64,000 nucleotides of DNA from Thalassia testudinum (lineage: Eukaryota; Streptophyta; Magnoliopsida; Alismatales; Hydrocharitaceae): the NCBI GenBank assembly GCA_037157565.1, contig JAZHRO010000002.1:73520001-73584000 (forward strand). Direction: 5' to 3'. Position 1 is the first letter of the stretch. Every line of letters starts with the position of its first letter. The notes under the pieces are model-generated. The model was not told where the DNA came from, made no database searches, and was given only the letters and a program-made list of their open reading frames with translations. Both the position numbers and the translations under genes were made by a program. This document shows, piece after piece, positions 34,749 to 46,450 of this stretch.

Positions 34749-34766
34749 CCCAGCAATGGCGCCAAA
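34749..34766 (-). other. Primer-binding site of element G (tRNA-Asp type)
   Basis: Reads TGGCGCCATTGCTGGGGA on the minus strand, close to the tRNA-Asp-type site TGGCGCCGTTGCCGGGGA found exactly in element E. Confidence 0.8.
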
Positions 34767-36471
34767 AACTGATCGATGACCTTTCGCGGTGTTTTAAAGA
34801 TACCTTCGTTGTAGTATTACCATGAAAAGCGACTATCAGTTTATTTCAATTTATTATTCGAAATTTAGGATATCCCGAGGTCGAACTCAGGGAGCAAACT
34901 TTGATTCTAAAAGCATACAAATTCACAATTAACTATATACTATTTTAAAAAAATTAAAGAGAGTGAACAAACAAAATCCTTTTCTTTTTTTTTCTTTCTT
35001 TCTTCTCTTCTTTTCTTCTTTCTCTGCCTTTTCTTTCTCGGATGCCTTATCAGCCCCTTTGCTATGGTGTCTCGCAGGATCTCCTCTTGGCTTCTTTTTC
35101 TTCTCTTCTCTGTTCGGCTGCTTCTTCTCTTTCTTTTCTCTGCAGCTTCCTCCTTCCTGTCTTCTTTCTTCAGCAACTGCCCTATGTGGCTAAGTCTTTA
35201 GCCGTTCCTCCTCCTTTCTTCTTCTCCTGCTTCCCTGCACGTTACACGGTTAGGCAAAACCTAACCCCTACCCACCCCACGTCTCTCTCTCTATTTCTCT
35301 CTCAAAGGTCTGCTCCTAGAGCATTTGCGGGTATATGGGTTGGGTAACGCGCCCGGGACCAGGCCCACCAGCATGCGGTGGTGGGCAAGGAGTGCCTGGT
35401 CGGGTAATCGAGTTCGGACCCAGGCTCGTGGGGCGTGAGCGCGGGCGAAGGCAGGTGCAAGCGCGTGGCGCACTGCGTGAGTGGGCGAGGGACCTGACCC
35501 CTGTGTATCGAAGGCGATAAGCCTAATACACTTTTTCAATTTATGTGAAGCGCTGCGCCCAGCTGTTTACGAGGTGGGACTAAAAGTCCCACCTAAATTT
35601 CGCGAATGCTCGCAGCATGAGCTACGTCTAATTGCCGACGCTGCAGGGGTCCTTGCAACCAAACACTTGGCTGGGGTTGTGCGCAGGAGGATTCCGCGCA
35701 ACCTGGGACTGTGCACCTGGAGCAAAGAGGCCTGCAGCTGCAGCAAGCTCTCTTCAAGCTTCTTCGGCAATGGCGGAGGGACGTTGGAACTTGAAACACG
35801 TGAACACGGCCTTGCGGCCCTGTCAGATCAGAGGAAAACCTTCGCCGTATCACGGCAAAGGTGAAGCGGAGGTTGGCTAGCCACGAGGCAGCCTAGGCGT
35901 GTGTGCCTAGGTCGCTCTGTGGCTGGAGTTATGAGTTAGGTCAGGGGGCATTTGTGGTGGTGTAGGCGGTGTGTGAGTGGGTGGATGATGTTCAGTGGAG
36001 TGTGGTGGAGGTTGTGAGGTGGGTGGCGAGACGTGTGGGGGTGTGGAATGACGGAGGCGTCTTGCCAGAGGGTGGTCAGAGATGGGGAAGATGCAGGCGG
36101 ACAGTGGCGGTAGAGGGGTGTTGTGTGAAATAAAATGAGGGAAATGAAAGAGTGGAAGACGGGGAACTTATCTAGATTATTTGGAGCGAAGGGGGGGCAG
36201 CGGAGATGGACGGCTTGTTTGTGCCGTCGTCGGAGAAGACGGCCCTGAGGGAGATAACGGCGACGAGGAGGCAGGAAGGCATGCGCTGGTACGGTGAGAC
36301 GCGGGAGGACGAGGTGGAGTGAACCCTACTGCAGGTATGGCAGCAGAGCGACGAGAGGGAGGAGGAAGAATCGCCGGAGCTTGCGGGCTACTTGGCCGGA
36401 GAGAGGGGAGATGAAATCTGGGGGATTCTACGGCCAAAACAAGTCTGACCCAAACGGCAACCCCTGCCGCT

Positions 36472-36479
36472 CCTTTTAT
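36472..36479 (-). promoter_or_regulatory. TATA box of the G LTR
   Basis: TATAAAAG on the minus strand within CACCTATAAAAGGAGC, a canonical plant TATA context, giving leftward transcription. A long hairpin lies about 70 bp upstream. Confidence 0.6.
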
Positions 36480-36549
36480 AGGTGTTGGCGAGGAGGGAAA
36501 CTCGAGGAGGTGGCGTGGGCAGGCTGCCGGAGAATGGCCGGAAAAGAGA

Positions 36550-36585
36550 CCCATGCCTCTCGTGCATTTGCACGAGAGGTATGGG
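36550..36585. repeat. 17-bp inverted repeat upstream of the G LTR promoter
   Basis: Arms 36550-36566 (CCCATGCCTCTCGTGCA) and 36569-36585 pair with a single mismatch around a 2-nt loop. It is a near-perfect cruciform/hairpin candidate. Confidence 0.7.
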
Positions 36586-37408
36586 TGTCGGCAAGGCATG
36601 GGAGGGGGTCCATGCAGAAGAAGACAACGCAAGGGACCCCCCTCTCATTTCTAGGGTCGATCCCCTTATCCTGCGCGGCGCCATCCTCCGCGCAAAGTCG
36701 CCGGAGGCATGGGCAGCTGCTACAGGTGGTAGAGGGATCGGCTTGAAAAGAAGGAAGGGAAAGTTGAGGGGCTAAGTGCAAGGGTTCAAAAAGTTAAGGG
36801 TCAAAAAGTAATTTTTGAGGACCAATTTGTAAAGTAGGTCAAGGCAAACTTTCCTTAGGTCCAAATTTTGATATAACCCTAATTTGGTCCTAAGGGATTC
36901 AATGGTGAAGTTGGATTTTGGGTTTGACCACGTTTAACCAGTCAATTTGCACAAAAATTCAAATAAGGTCAAAAATTGGGTATGATTCTCAATCTAGGTC
37001 AATATAGGTTCCAATGGCCAAATTGAAGGTTCTAAACCCTAGGGGATATTTTTTTATGAATTTTAGAGGATTTAATTGATTTTTATCTTACCTGGAACCT
37101 CGTGAATTAGAGCAGGTTTGTTTTAAGGTTACAGAATGTCATTTAATTCTTGGAAGCTACTATAACCCTTTTCCGATCAACTCATCCCACTTTTTCTCTT
37201 ATTAAGCCCATTTGACCTGTGTTCAGACCCTTAGAAATCCCGTTTGAGTACTGCATTGGTAAAATTGCAGTTTTACCTCTTGTGAGTTGCTTTATACTCA
37301 AATTTATAGTTCTTTGATTTAGGCTTTCCCTTAGGTTTTGTAGGAGCTTTTTGTGCACTTATTTAGGTCAAAATGTGCTAGTTAGGGTTCATGATGAGGT
37401 TCTCATCA

Positions 37409-39230
37409 ACCAACCTAGGCCCCTCCGCATCTTCTACAATCTTTCTGCGATTCGGATTGAGCTACACCTTAGGATCCCTGAAGGGGGAGATGATTTTGAG
37501 CTGAAACCAGACGTCCTGAGTCTGATTTAGAGCCACTTCCAGGGAAGCTCAAATGAGGACCCCTTCCAGCACCTAGAGGATCTTGACCGGATCGCCCAGA
37601 CTGTAAAACCTAGGAACATTAGCCTAGACATTGTTTTGATTAAGATGTTTCCCTTCCCGCTGAAAGACAAAGTATCTCACTGGCTTAGAACCCTAGGAAG
37701 ACCCATCACCACCTAGGAAGAACTGAGGCATGCATTCTTAAAGAAATTCTTCCCATAGAAAAAACAATGCCCTCAGATGAGCCATTACTACCTTTACACT
37801 CCAGGGCGGGGAATAATTCCATGAGGCATGGGAAAGATTTAATGAACTATTGAGGAAATGCCTACACCATGAAGTACCAAGGTGGCAATTGGTCCAGATC
37901 TTCTACCACGGTCTGAACAGCAACCTTCGGAACTTCATCAATGCCTCATGCAGGGGGAACTTCCTAAACAAAGATAAGGAGAGCGTGTTTGAGCTCTTTG
38001 AGTCTATGAGAGAAAATTCGCTCAACAATGCCTCCATGACCCAGTTTAGTCGATCTAGTCAACCCCGTGGTGAGATCTGAGGTATAAGAAAATTCTGGAA
38101 TGGTTGACATGGATATCATTGCTAAGAAATTGGATCAAGTGGAATTGGTAGATAAAAAGATAGATGAACTACTAAGCCAGATCAGGAACTCGTTACAGAC
38201 CCTCTCCCTAGCAAAGGGAGCTCACAATGTTGACCTGGTCCAACCACTAAACCAAATGACCTTGGAACAACCCCTGACCACGTTCCAGGGAGGGACCTTT
38301 GCTCCCTCAACCCTTGACTACTCTCTTCCCTCCCCCTCGACATCTGTTATCTTTGAAAATGTACAGGCTACCCAAGGTTATTCCAAACCTGACCCCTTCT
38401 TCAATACTTACAACACCGCCTGGCGTAATCACCCAAACTTTGCTTGGACAAACCAGAAATCGCCTCAATTTCAAAACCAGCCCAGGACAAACCAACAGCC
38501 AAACCTGACCCCCTATCAGCAAGGACCACCAGTTAGACCCCCATATAAACCAAATAGGGCGGCCCCTCCCCCACAAAACCAAATGGACACCTTGATAAAA
38601 ATGATGGCTGAAATGAACCAAAAACACCAGGAGGAAATGGCTTTAGTGAAGGGATAGTTATGCCAGCTGTTGGACTGTAAACAATAAGGATCCCTACATT
38701 CCCAGCCACAACCAAACCCGCGAAACATGATTAACAGAGGTCCCAATTCGCAAGGGTTCCAAGGCAATCCCAAGCAAGCTCACATGGTCTAGCCGGCCCC
38801 ACAAACACCCCCTAGGTTTGGTGCTTCTTCTTCCTCGTCTTCTCAAGGATCAACCCAAGGTCCCAACGCCTCTGCAAATGCGGTAACCTTGAGAAGCGGC
38901 ACCAAAACCCAGGATCCCAAATGGTCGACTCCTCCCGTGACTTCACCCTCTGAAATACCCGACTCAGAAGAGGCACAGGAAAAATCCAAGGACCTAGAAA
39001 TAGATCCTATCCACATTCAGACACCATATCCCGAGGCCTTGGAGACAATCAAGAAAAAGAAATGTGTTATGGAAACTTAGGAGCTTTTGGAGATTTTTAA
39101 GCAGGTTCAGATTAATATTCCACTCCTCAAAGCTGTCAAGCACATTCCAGCTTACGTCAAGTTCCTAAAGGATGTCTGTACACCAAAATGTAAGCCAAGA
39201 CCTCAAGCACCTAGGAAGGTTGTGCTCTAA
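37409..39230 (+). pseudogene. Element D gag (5' end missing)
   Basis: Begins where G ends and matches E's gag from about residue 75 on: LRIPEGGDDFELK, SSNEDPFQHLEDLDRIA, FPLKDKVSHWLRTLG, VPRWQLVQIFYHGL, NNASMTQFSRSSQPRG, and the glutamine/proline-rich C-part. Capsid-type function is expected. There are several stops and frameshifts (for example I*SHF and TT*EEL). Its start codon and leader were removed by the G/D deletion. Confidence 0.8.
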
Positions 39231-42200
39231 GAGCAATCAAGTTCCGTGATATCAAGCAACCTTCCACTCAAACGAACTGACCTAGGAACACCCCTGATAT
39301 CCTGTAATATCGAGGACATGACATTTGATAGAGCACTCTTAGACTTAGGTGCTTCCATCAATCTAATTCCGACAACCCTGTACCACCAATTTGGTTTCGG
39401 AGAGTTGACGTCCACTCCTGTTACCATCCAGTTGGCTGATAAATCTATGAAAACCCCAAAGGGGGTTGTCAAAGATGTAATTGTGCGAGTCAAGGTCTTC
39501 TATTTTCCGGTCGACTTCTTGGTGCTCGACATGGAAGTCCCTGAACAACTACAGAACACACCCATCATCCTAGGCAGACCCTTCTTAGCTACAGCTAAGG
39601 CAAACATCGATTGTGACACGGGATGTATGGAAATCACCTTCGGAGACAAGAAGATGCAGTTAGATATCTTCCGGGCAACCAAGTCTTTTGATTGCGACTG
39701 TATCGTGGAACACGATCCCGTGGAGCCTTTGGTCGAGGAATGCCTCACCCTTAATTCTGTCTCGGACTACCAATCCTGTAACGACTATTCTGACCCATCA
39801 CCATCTATGCCCATGGACCTTTGTAGGGCTGATTACCATCAACCAACACCATTCGAGGAAATTGATGTTGATCAACACCTGCCTTTCCCCTTTCCATCAA
39901 ACATTGTTCCACCCACACCTGAACTGAAGCCGCTACCCGAGAATCTCAAGTATGTCTTCCAGGGACCTAACCAGACCTTCCCCGTAATTATCAATGCCAA
40001 CCTAACTAAGGATCAGAAACTTAGATTGACAGCGACCCTATCAGAACACAGGGCTGACATTGGCTGAACTATTTCAAATTTGAGAGGAATTAGCCCCACC
40101 TATTGTACCCACAAGATCTACCTAGAAGATGGGACACGACCCTCCCGTCAGATGCAGAGACGGTTAAACCCAAATATGTGGGAGGTCGTTAAGAAGGAAA
40201 TTATCAAATGGCTTGATGCCGACATCATCTATCTAATCTCCGATAGCCTCTAGGTGAGCCCCACTCAAGTGGTTCCGAAGAAAGCCGAGCTCACCGTTGT
40301 CACCAATGAGCATGGCAAATCCATCCCCACCCGCACCACCACCACATGGTGGGTGTATATTGATTACAAGAAACTCAATGAAGCAACCAAGATAGATCAT
40401 TTCCCCCTGCCATCATCAACCAGATTCTTGAGAGATTGGCAAGGCAGAAGTATTTTTGCTTCCTGGATGGATATTCAGTATATAACCAAGTCGCAATTTC
40501 TCCTGAAGATCAAGAGAAGACCATATTCACTTGCCCGTAAGGCATGTTTGCATTCTGTCGTATGCCGTTCGGGTTACGCAACACACCCGCTACCTTTCAG
40601 CGTTGCATGCTAGCCATCTTTTCAGAGATTATGGGTGATTACCTGGAGGTCTTTATAGATGATTTCTCCGTATTTGGGAATTCATTCGACCACTGTTTGA
40701 GCAATTTGGAGAAAATCCTGAAATGATGTATCGAGGTTAATTTGGTTTTAAGTTGGGAAAAGAGCCATTTCATGGTTCAAGAAGGAATCGTCCCCGGTCA
40801 CATCGTATCACGTAGGGGCATTGAGGTGGATCGAGCTAAAGTTGATTTGATTTCCAAACTTCCTCCACCTAGCTTGGTCCTGCAAATCCGTTCGTTCTTT
40901 GGATACGCTGGCTTCTACTGAAGGTTCATCAAAGACTTTTCCAAGCTTTCCAAACCCTTGACTGACCTTCTGGCCAATGACATCCTATTCCACATGACCT
41001 CTGATTGCATCCAGGCTTACCACACCCTCAGGGGCTTAGTCTCCACAGCACCTGTACATCAGCCCCCGGACTAGTCCCAGGATTTTGAGATCATGTGTGA
41101 TGCATCAGACTTTGCCATAGGTGCCGTCCTGGGACAGAGATAAGACAAGAAACCCGTGGTGATCTACTATGCAAGCAAGACGTTGGACGAGGCCCAACAA
41201 AATTATACAGTCACAGAGAAAGAACTGCGTGCTGTAGTTTTTTGACTCGAAAAGTTCAGATCTTACCTTCTGGGATCCCACGTGACCATCTATACGGATC
41301 ATTCGACCATCCAGCATCTATTAGCTAAAAAGGATGCGAAGCCCAGGCTCATCAAATGGATCCTGCTCTTGCAGAAATTTGACCTGGAAATCCATGACAA
41401 AGCCGAATCAAAGAATGTGGTGGCCGACCACCTATCCAAACTCCACCTAGACCATATTGGGCCCTCCTTGCCTTTATCCGACACCTTTCCCGATGAATAA
41501 ATTCTGGCTGTGCAAGACAGGAAACTACCTTGGTATGCCGACTATGTCAACTACCTGGTTGTAGGACATACCCCGCACAGCTAGTCTAGACAGTAACGGG
41601 ATAAGTTCTTGGCTAAGGCCAAGTACTATTTCTGGGAAGATTTCATCTTTCGCCTCTGTGCTGACCAGATCATCAGGAGTGTATCCCTGAGGACGAAGTT
41701 CAAAGTGTGCTATCTTTTTGTCACAACCAAGCTTGTGGTGGCCACTTCTCAGGAAAGAAAGCAGCTACAAACGTTTTGCAATCTGGATTTTACTAGCCTT
41801 CCTTATTTAAGGATGCACACAACTTGCTAAGACTTTCTCTTGCTGCCAGACTCTGGGGACCATGACCAGAAAAGACATGATGCCCCTCCAGCCCATTCTA
41901 ATCGTCGAGATCTTCGACGTTTGGGGTATTGATTTTATGGGCCCCTTCCCACCATCCAACAGCTTTGAGTACATCTTAGTCTCTGTAGACTGTCTCCAAA
42001 TGAATTGAAGCCGTCACCACCCACCGATGCGAGCATAAGGCTGTCATGGACTTTATTAAACATAACATCTTTTCCCAATTTGGAATACCAAAGGTCATGA
42101 TCAGTGATGGTGGAAGTCATTTTATCCACACCCAATTCCGTGCCCTACTAAGAAAATACGGGGTGACCCACCACATTGCTACCCCGTATCATCCGCAAAC

Positions 42201-42375
42201 GAATGGGCAGATCGAGATCTCAAACAGGTAGATCAAGAACATTCTTCAGAAGACTGTGAGACCTGACAGGAAGGACTGGTCCGCACGACTGGATGATGCC
42301 TTGTGGGCATACCGGACCGCTTTCAAGATCCCAATAGGCATGTCACCCTATCGCCTGGTCTTTGGCAAAGATTGC
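39231..42375 (+). pseudogene. Element D protease, RT, RNase H and integrase core
   Basis: Protease has FDRALLDLGASINLIP (39246-40067 open). RT follows with SPTQVVPKKAEL, YIDYKKLNEATK and the FIDD box (40544-40726); RNase H with FEIMCDASDFAIGAVLGQR and [11 protein letters not shown]; integrase with FDVWGIDFMGPF and MISDGGSHF, which keeps the second catalytic Asp. At least eight stops occur, mostly at sites where E has TGG, CAG, CAA or CGA. The frame is cut by E after VFGKDC and resumes at 53329. Confidence 0.85.
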
Positions 42376-43775
42376 TAATAACACCACACAAGGGGGTAAT
42401 AATTATGTTGAATATGGCCCATCTTTAGAATAAAAGGTACAACATAAGTAGAATAGGAGCATTGCATGTATCATGTACCAAGATTGCTTATAAACAGTAT
42501 TAATGGCCATTTATGTAAGCATTTGTCAAAGCAGGCCTCAGATGAGCAATCAGACCGCACGGATGGATTCAAAATGACGAACGGAGCCCAACGGACTCAA
42601 GATCGGCCAAATCCGACATCCGGAGCTCCTACAATGGGCCCAAGAAGTTCTGACCGTTGATCTGGAGATCAACGGTCCAGATTGTGCCACGTCAGCCCCG
42701 CCCCTACCGCACGCATGCCTTCAGCCAGCCGAGGACAGATCTCGGCCGTCGATCTTCGATCGAACGGTCGAGATCCGCGCACCCGCCCGGGCCGACGCGA
42801 CAAAAGCGCGGGCGTGGCGCAACGGTTAGCGTGCACGCCCGCATCCATGAGACGCGCGTTCGAGCTGCGCAGGGGGGGATTTGAAGGCGGGCGAAGGGCG
42901 CGGAGAAATTGGGCCGCCCGATCAGCAGCGGGCAGCCAGGATCTCGCCACGTGGCGCAACCGCAGCGCACGAGCGCCCACGCGCGTGCGCATGCCGGGTG
43001 GAGACGCGCGTGCACACGCGCGCCCGAGGCGCGATCTCAGCGCGGGCGAGGAAGACTCTCAACCGTCCGATCTTTTGATCGGACGGCTCTCGTTCAGCGG
43101 CCACCGATCGTGCGAGGAGAAGGAACTGGGCGGGCGACTGACCGGCGGCGAGAGGGCTACACCAACGCTTTTGGAAACGATTTTAGCGACGATCTGGATG
43201 TCGCTAAAGCCCCTTCTTCTTTTAGGAAGCCCTTAACTCTATTTAAACCCCCTCCAACCACCATTCAAGGCATTCACCCCCCCTTGCAACTACTCCACTC
43301 CTCTCTTAGCTAGCTTTAGGCACTCTTGTAATCGCCGGAGACGACAAGCCACCGACGGAGCCTCCTCCACCGCTGTGGCTGCCTCGTCGCTCTCCACTCT
43401 CTCTCTCTCTCTCAAGCTTTCCGTTACTTTTGTTGAAGCATGTATTTAATGTTGTAAGTTATGAACTACGAATGCATATTTAATGAAGTTATTTTCCGTT
43501 CAATTGCCATTTTCATTTCTGTTCAAGTTGCATGATCAAAACCAAGAGCTTTCTAACCCTAAACTCTCTCTCTATCTCTCTCTCGCTTTTCAAAATCGCA
43601 TCTTTCGCAAGCAAAACTCCGCCTTTTCCGTGACAACAAGTGATAAACAAAAATCCGATTTCCACGCCTCTTTGAGACCGACACTCGGACTCACCTCCGT
43701 TTACTTCTTTTAAAACCGACGTATCAAGTGCGACTATAACGACACCTCTTAACACACACGCACAAAGACACGTCA
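42376..43775 (+). repeat. 5' LTR of element E
   Basis: Starts taataacaccacac and ends cacgtca, followed by gcttt and the primer site. Contains a 24-nt GATC-centred palindrome (42653-42676), a GC-rich tRNA-like module (about 42808-42870), a CTATTTAAA TATA-like box near 43237 and a (CT)n tract near 43396-43415. Confidence 0.9.
42808..42870 (+). other. tRNA-like A-box/B-box module in the E 5' LTR
   Basis: TGGCGCAACGG at 42815-42825 fits the Pol III A box, and GTTCGAGCT at 42858-42866 fits the B box except at its last base. Arms still pair with G-U wobbles where the 3' LTR copy has Watson-Crick pairs. Confidence 0.5.
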
Positions 43776-43780
43776 GCTTT

Positions 43781-43798
43781 TGGCGCCGTTGCCGGGGA
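43781..43798 (+). other. Primer-binding site of element E (tRNA-Asp type)
   Basis: TGGCGCCGTTGCCGGGGA, the well-known tRNA-Asp-complementary site of Athila/Tat elements, five bases after the LTR. Confidence 0.93.
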
Positions 43799-44978
43799 GG
43801 CAACGGATTTGTTTTATCACCTCCATTCCACACCCATTCTCACATCGTCTAATGCCCTATTTTCCTTTTTACTTGACGGTTGCAGGAATTCGGCGCATGG
43901 ACGGCGAAGCGACGCATTCCACGACGGTAGCAAGGGAGTAAGCGCCTCGAGGACCGATAGTGAGTAACCTGTCTCTCATTGTTTGCTTGCATGAAAAAGC
44001 TAAAAAAATTGTAAAAACTGAAAAAATTGGCGTGGTGTATGATTACTTGACCCACATCCTTAACACATCATCCCACAAAAAATGTACACGCTAACATTCT
44101 GAATAAATTCTTAGAGTGTTCTTTTCTTTTTCTTGAGTGGTGTTTGCGAAGCCACCGTGAATTGACCTGGGCCGCACCACTCAACCCTAAAACTGACTCA
44201 TCTAATAGAAGCTGCATGATCATTAGGATGAGTACACTAGGATTTTAGAGCCTCTACAAAAGAAAAGGAAATCTACTTTCACCAAGTTGTGTGCAGAACT
44301 TGACGTGTCCACTGAAACTTGTTTGAAAACATTAAGACACGTCAACCCTAAAAAGCACTAAAGTAAGGATGAAACACTAAAAGACACCACATCTTAACAA
44401 ATCCTTGCTTGAAAACCATGTTTTGCTAGAAGCACACACTTTGAAAGTGGAAAATTAGGAGACACCACCCCAATAAACGCCTCATCACATCACCCTAAGC
44501 ACAAGCACTATCATAACCCTTTAAAACTAAGTAGACGTGCCCTAGGCAGGACTGAGTTAAGTCTCAAAAGGCGAGGTTTTGTTCGCTAGGCACTTGGCTT
44601 TCATTCCCTTGGTAGAATCTGGTGACTAGGCTGCGGGGCAGTGTCAAAGGATCGCGGTTTTGGGGTCTATGGAACTGAAGGCGCAAGTCAAAGGAAGAAC
44701 CTTCCCTGCAATCCCCTCGTAATCAACCTGGCCAGATTAGCCTTGGGAAGGGGAGTCCAGTGCTTACAGACTTAATTACCCTTTGTGAGATTTCTAGGTC
44801 TCCTGAGGAATACACCATAAGGACTAGGCTTGGGTGCTTGATTGAAACACATTTCTCGCATCTGTTGCCCTCCGCATCCCCTCCTGTTCTTCTCTAATGT
44901 ATGCACGGGAGGCACTCATTGCATCCCGAGTTGTGTGTTTTTGGGCAGGAATCTAAGCGACGTAATTATGTTGAAAAC
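43799..44978 (+). other. Element E leader between primer site and gag
   Basis: About 1.2 kb of noncoding DNA with no recognised protein. A long 5' leader is usual for Athila-like elements. Nothing else identifiable is seen. Confidence 0.6.
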
Positions 44979-46450
44979 ATGGCTGAACATAGGGTAGATG
45001 AGGCTGAGGATCAACCCCCACCTGATGCTATGGCCATCATCCAAGCTCAAATCAATGCTAACCATCGGCTTCGGCAACAACAAATCCACACCATCATACA
45101 ACGGTTACAGAACCCACAAGAACAATCACCACCACCTTTCCACGACATACCAGGGCAACCACCACTTGATTTACCACCATTTCAGGATCAGCCAAGACCC
45201 CTCTGTGATTTCTATAACCCTTCTGCTATTAGAGTCGAGCCACACCTTAGGATCCCCGAGGGGGGAGATGATTTTGAGCTAAAACTGAATGTCTTAAGTC
45301 TGATCCAGAGCCACTTTCATGGAAGCTCAAATGAGGACCCCTTTCAGCACCTAGAGGATCTCGACCGCATAGCACGAATAGTGAAACCTAGGAACATTAG
45401 CCTTAACATTGTTCTAATCAAGATGTTCCCTTTTTCATTAAGAGACAAGGCTTCTCATTGGCTTAGAACCCTAGGTAGACCCATCACCACCTGGGAAGAA
45501 CTGAGGCATGCATTTTTAAAGAAATTCTTCCCCATAGGAAAGACCAATGCCCTCAGAAGAGCTATCACTACCTTCACACTCCAGGGTGGGGAACAATTTC
45601 ATGAGGCGTGGGAAAGATTTAATGAACTTTTGAGGAAATGCCCACACCACGAAGTTCCAAGGTGGCAATTGGTCCAGATCTTCTACCACGGTCTGGACAG
45701 CAACCTACGGAACTTCGTTGATGCCTCATGCGAGGGAAACTTTCTAAACAAAGATGAGGAGAGCGCGTTTGAGCTCTTTGAGTCTATGAGCGAGAATTCG
45801 CTCAACAATGCCTCCATGAACCAATTTAACAGGTCCAGTCAACCCCGTGGCGGGATTTATGAGGTGCAAGCAAATTCTGGAATGGTTGATATGGACATCA
45901 TTACCAAAAAGTTGGATCGAGTGGAATTGGTGGACAAAAAGATTAATGAGCTACTAAATCAGACCAGGAACCCCTTGTAGACCTTCTCCCAAGCAAAGGG
46001 AGCACATAATGTTGACCTGGTCCAGCCCTTCACCCAACTGAACCTGGAACAACCCCTGACCACATTCCAGGGAGGGACCTTTGCTCCCTCGACCCTTGAT
46101 TACTCCCTTCCCTCTTCATCAACATCGGCTATCCTAGAAGATGTTCAAGCCGTCCAAGGATATGCGAAACCTGACCCTTTCTCCAACACCTACAACATCG
46201 GCTGGCGCAACCACCCCAACATTGGTTGGACAAACCAGAAACCACCGCAATTCCAAAACTAGCCCAAGCCAAACTAGCAGCCACACTTGCCCCCTATCAG
46301 CAAGGACCACCAGTTAGACCCCAATATAACCAGAATAGGGCGGCTCTCCCCCACAAAACCAAATGGATACCTTAATAAAGATGATGGCTGACATGAACCA
46401 GAAACATCAGGAGGAAATGACCTTAGTAAGGGATAGTTAAGCCAACTCTT
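44979..46450 (+). pseudogene. Element E gag
   Basis: ATG at 44979 (MAEHRVDEAEDQPPPDAM), open to the TAG at 45978-45980 and continuing as homology to about 46450. Contains the Retrotrans_gag-type capsid (GDDFELKLNVLSLIQ, SSNEDPFQHLEDLDRIA, FPFSLRDKASHWLRTLG, FFPIGKTNALRRAI, FHEAWERFNELLRKCPHH). The C-part is rich in glutamine, asparagine and proline and has several stops. No zinc knuckle was seen. Predicted to form virus-like particle cores in intact relatives. Confidence 0.82.

Larger units (their letters stand above)
34559..37408 (-). mobile_element. Element G: deleted Ty3 element, one LTR plus primer-site leader
   Basis: On the minus strand, one LTR (34772-37408) is followed by a five-base spacer, a tRNA-Asp-type primer site (34749-34766) and about 190 bp of leader. 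It then ends against the broken D LTR. No coding region, 3' LTR or matching duplication remains. D's own LTR end, primer site and leader are missing at the same junction, so a deletion joining G and D is inferred. Confidence 0.7.
34772..37408 (-). repeat. LTR of element G
   Basis: About 2637 bp running TG...CA on the minus strand. It has an AT-rich U3 (36780-37408), a CTATAAAAGG TATA box at about 36471-36480, C/G-rich DNA with non-homologous open frames (35290-36480) and a U5 matching C and H. An inverted repeat TGATGAG/CTCATCA sits at the right end (37392-37408), making the exact edge slightly uncertain. Confidence 0.65.

Noticed and set aside
42682..43236. Arg/Ala-rich frames of 100-250 codons in E and D LTRs
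   Set aside because: They coincide with GC-rich LTR DNA and inverted repeats and are not preserved between LTR copies.
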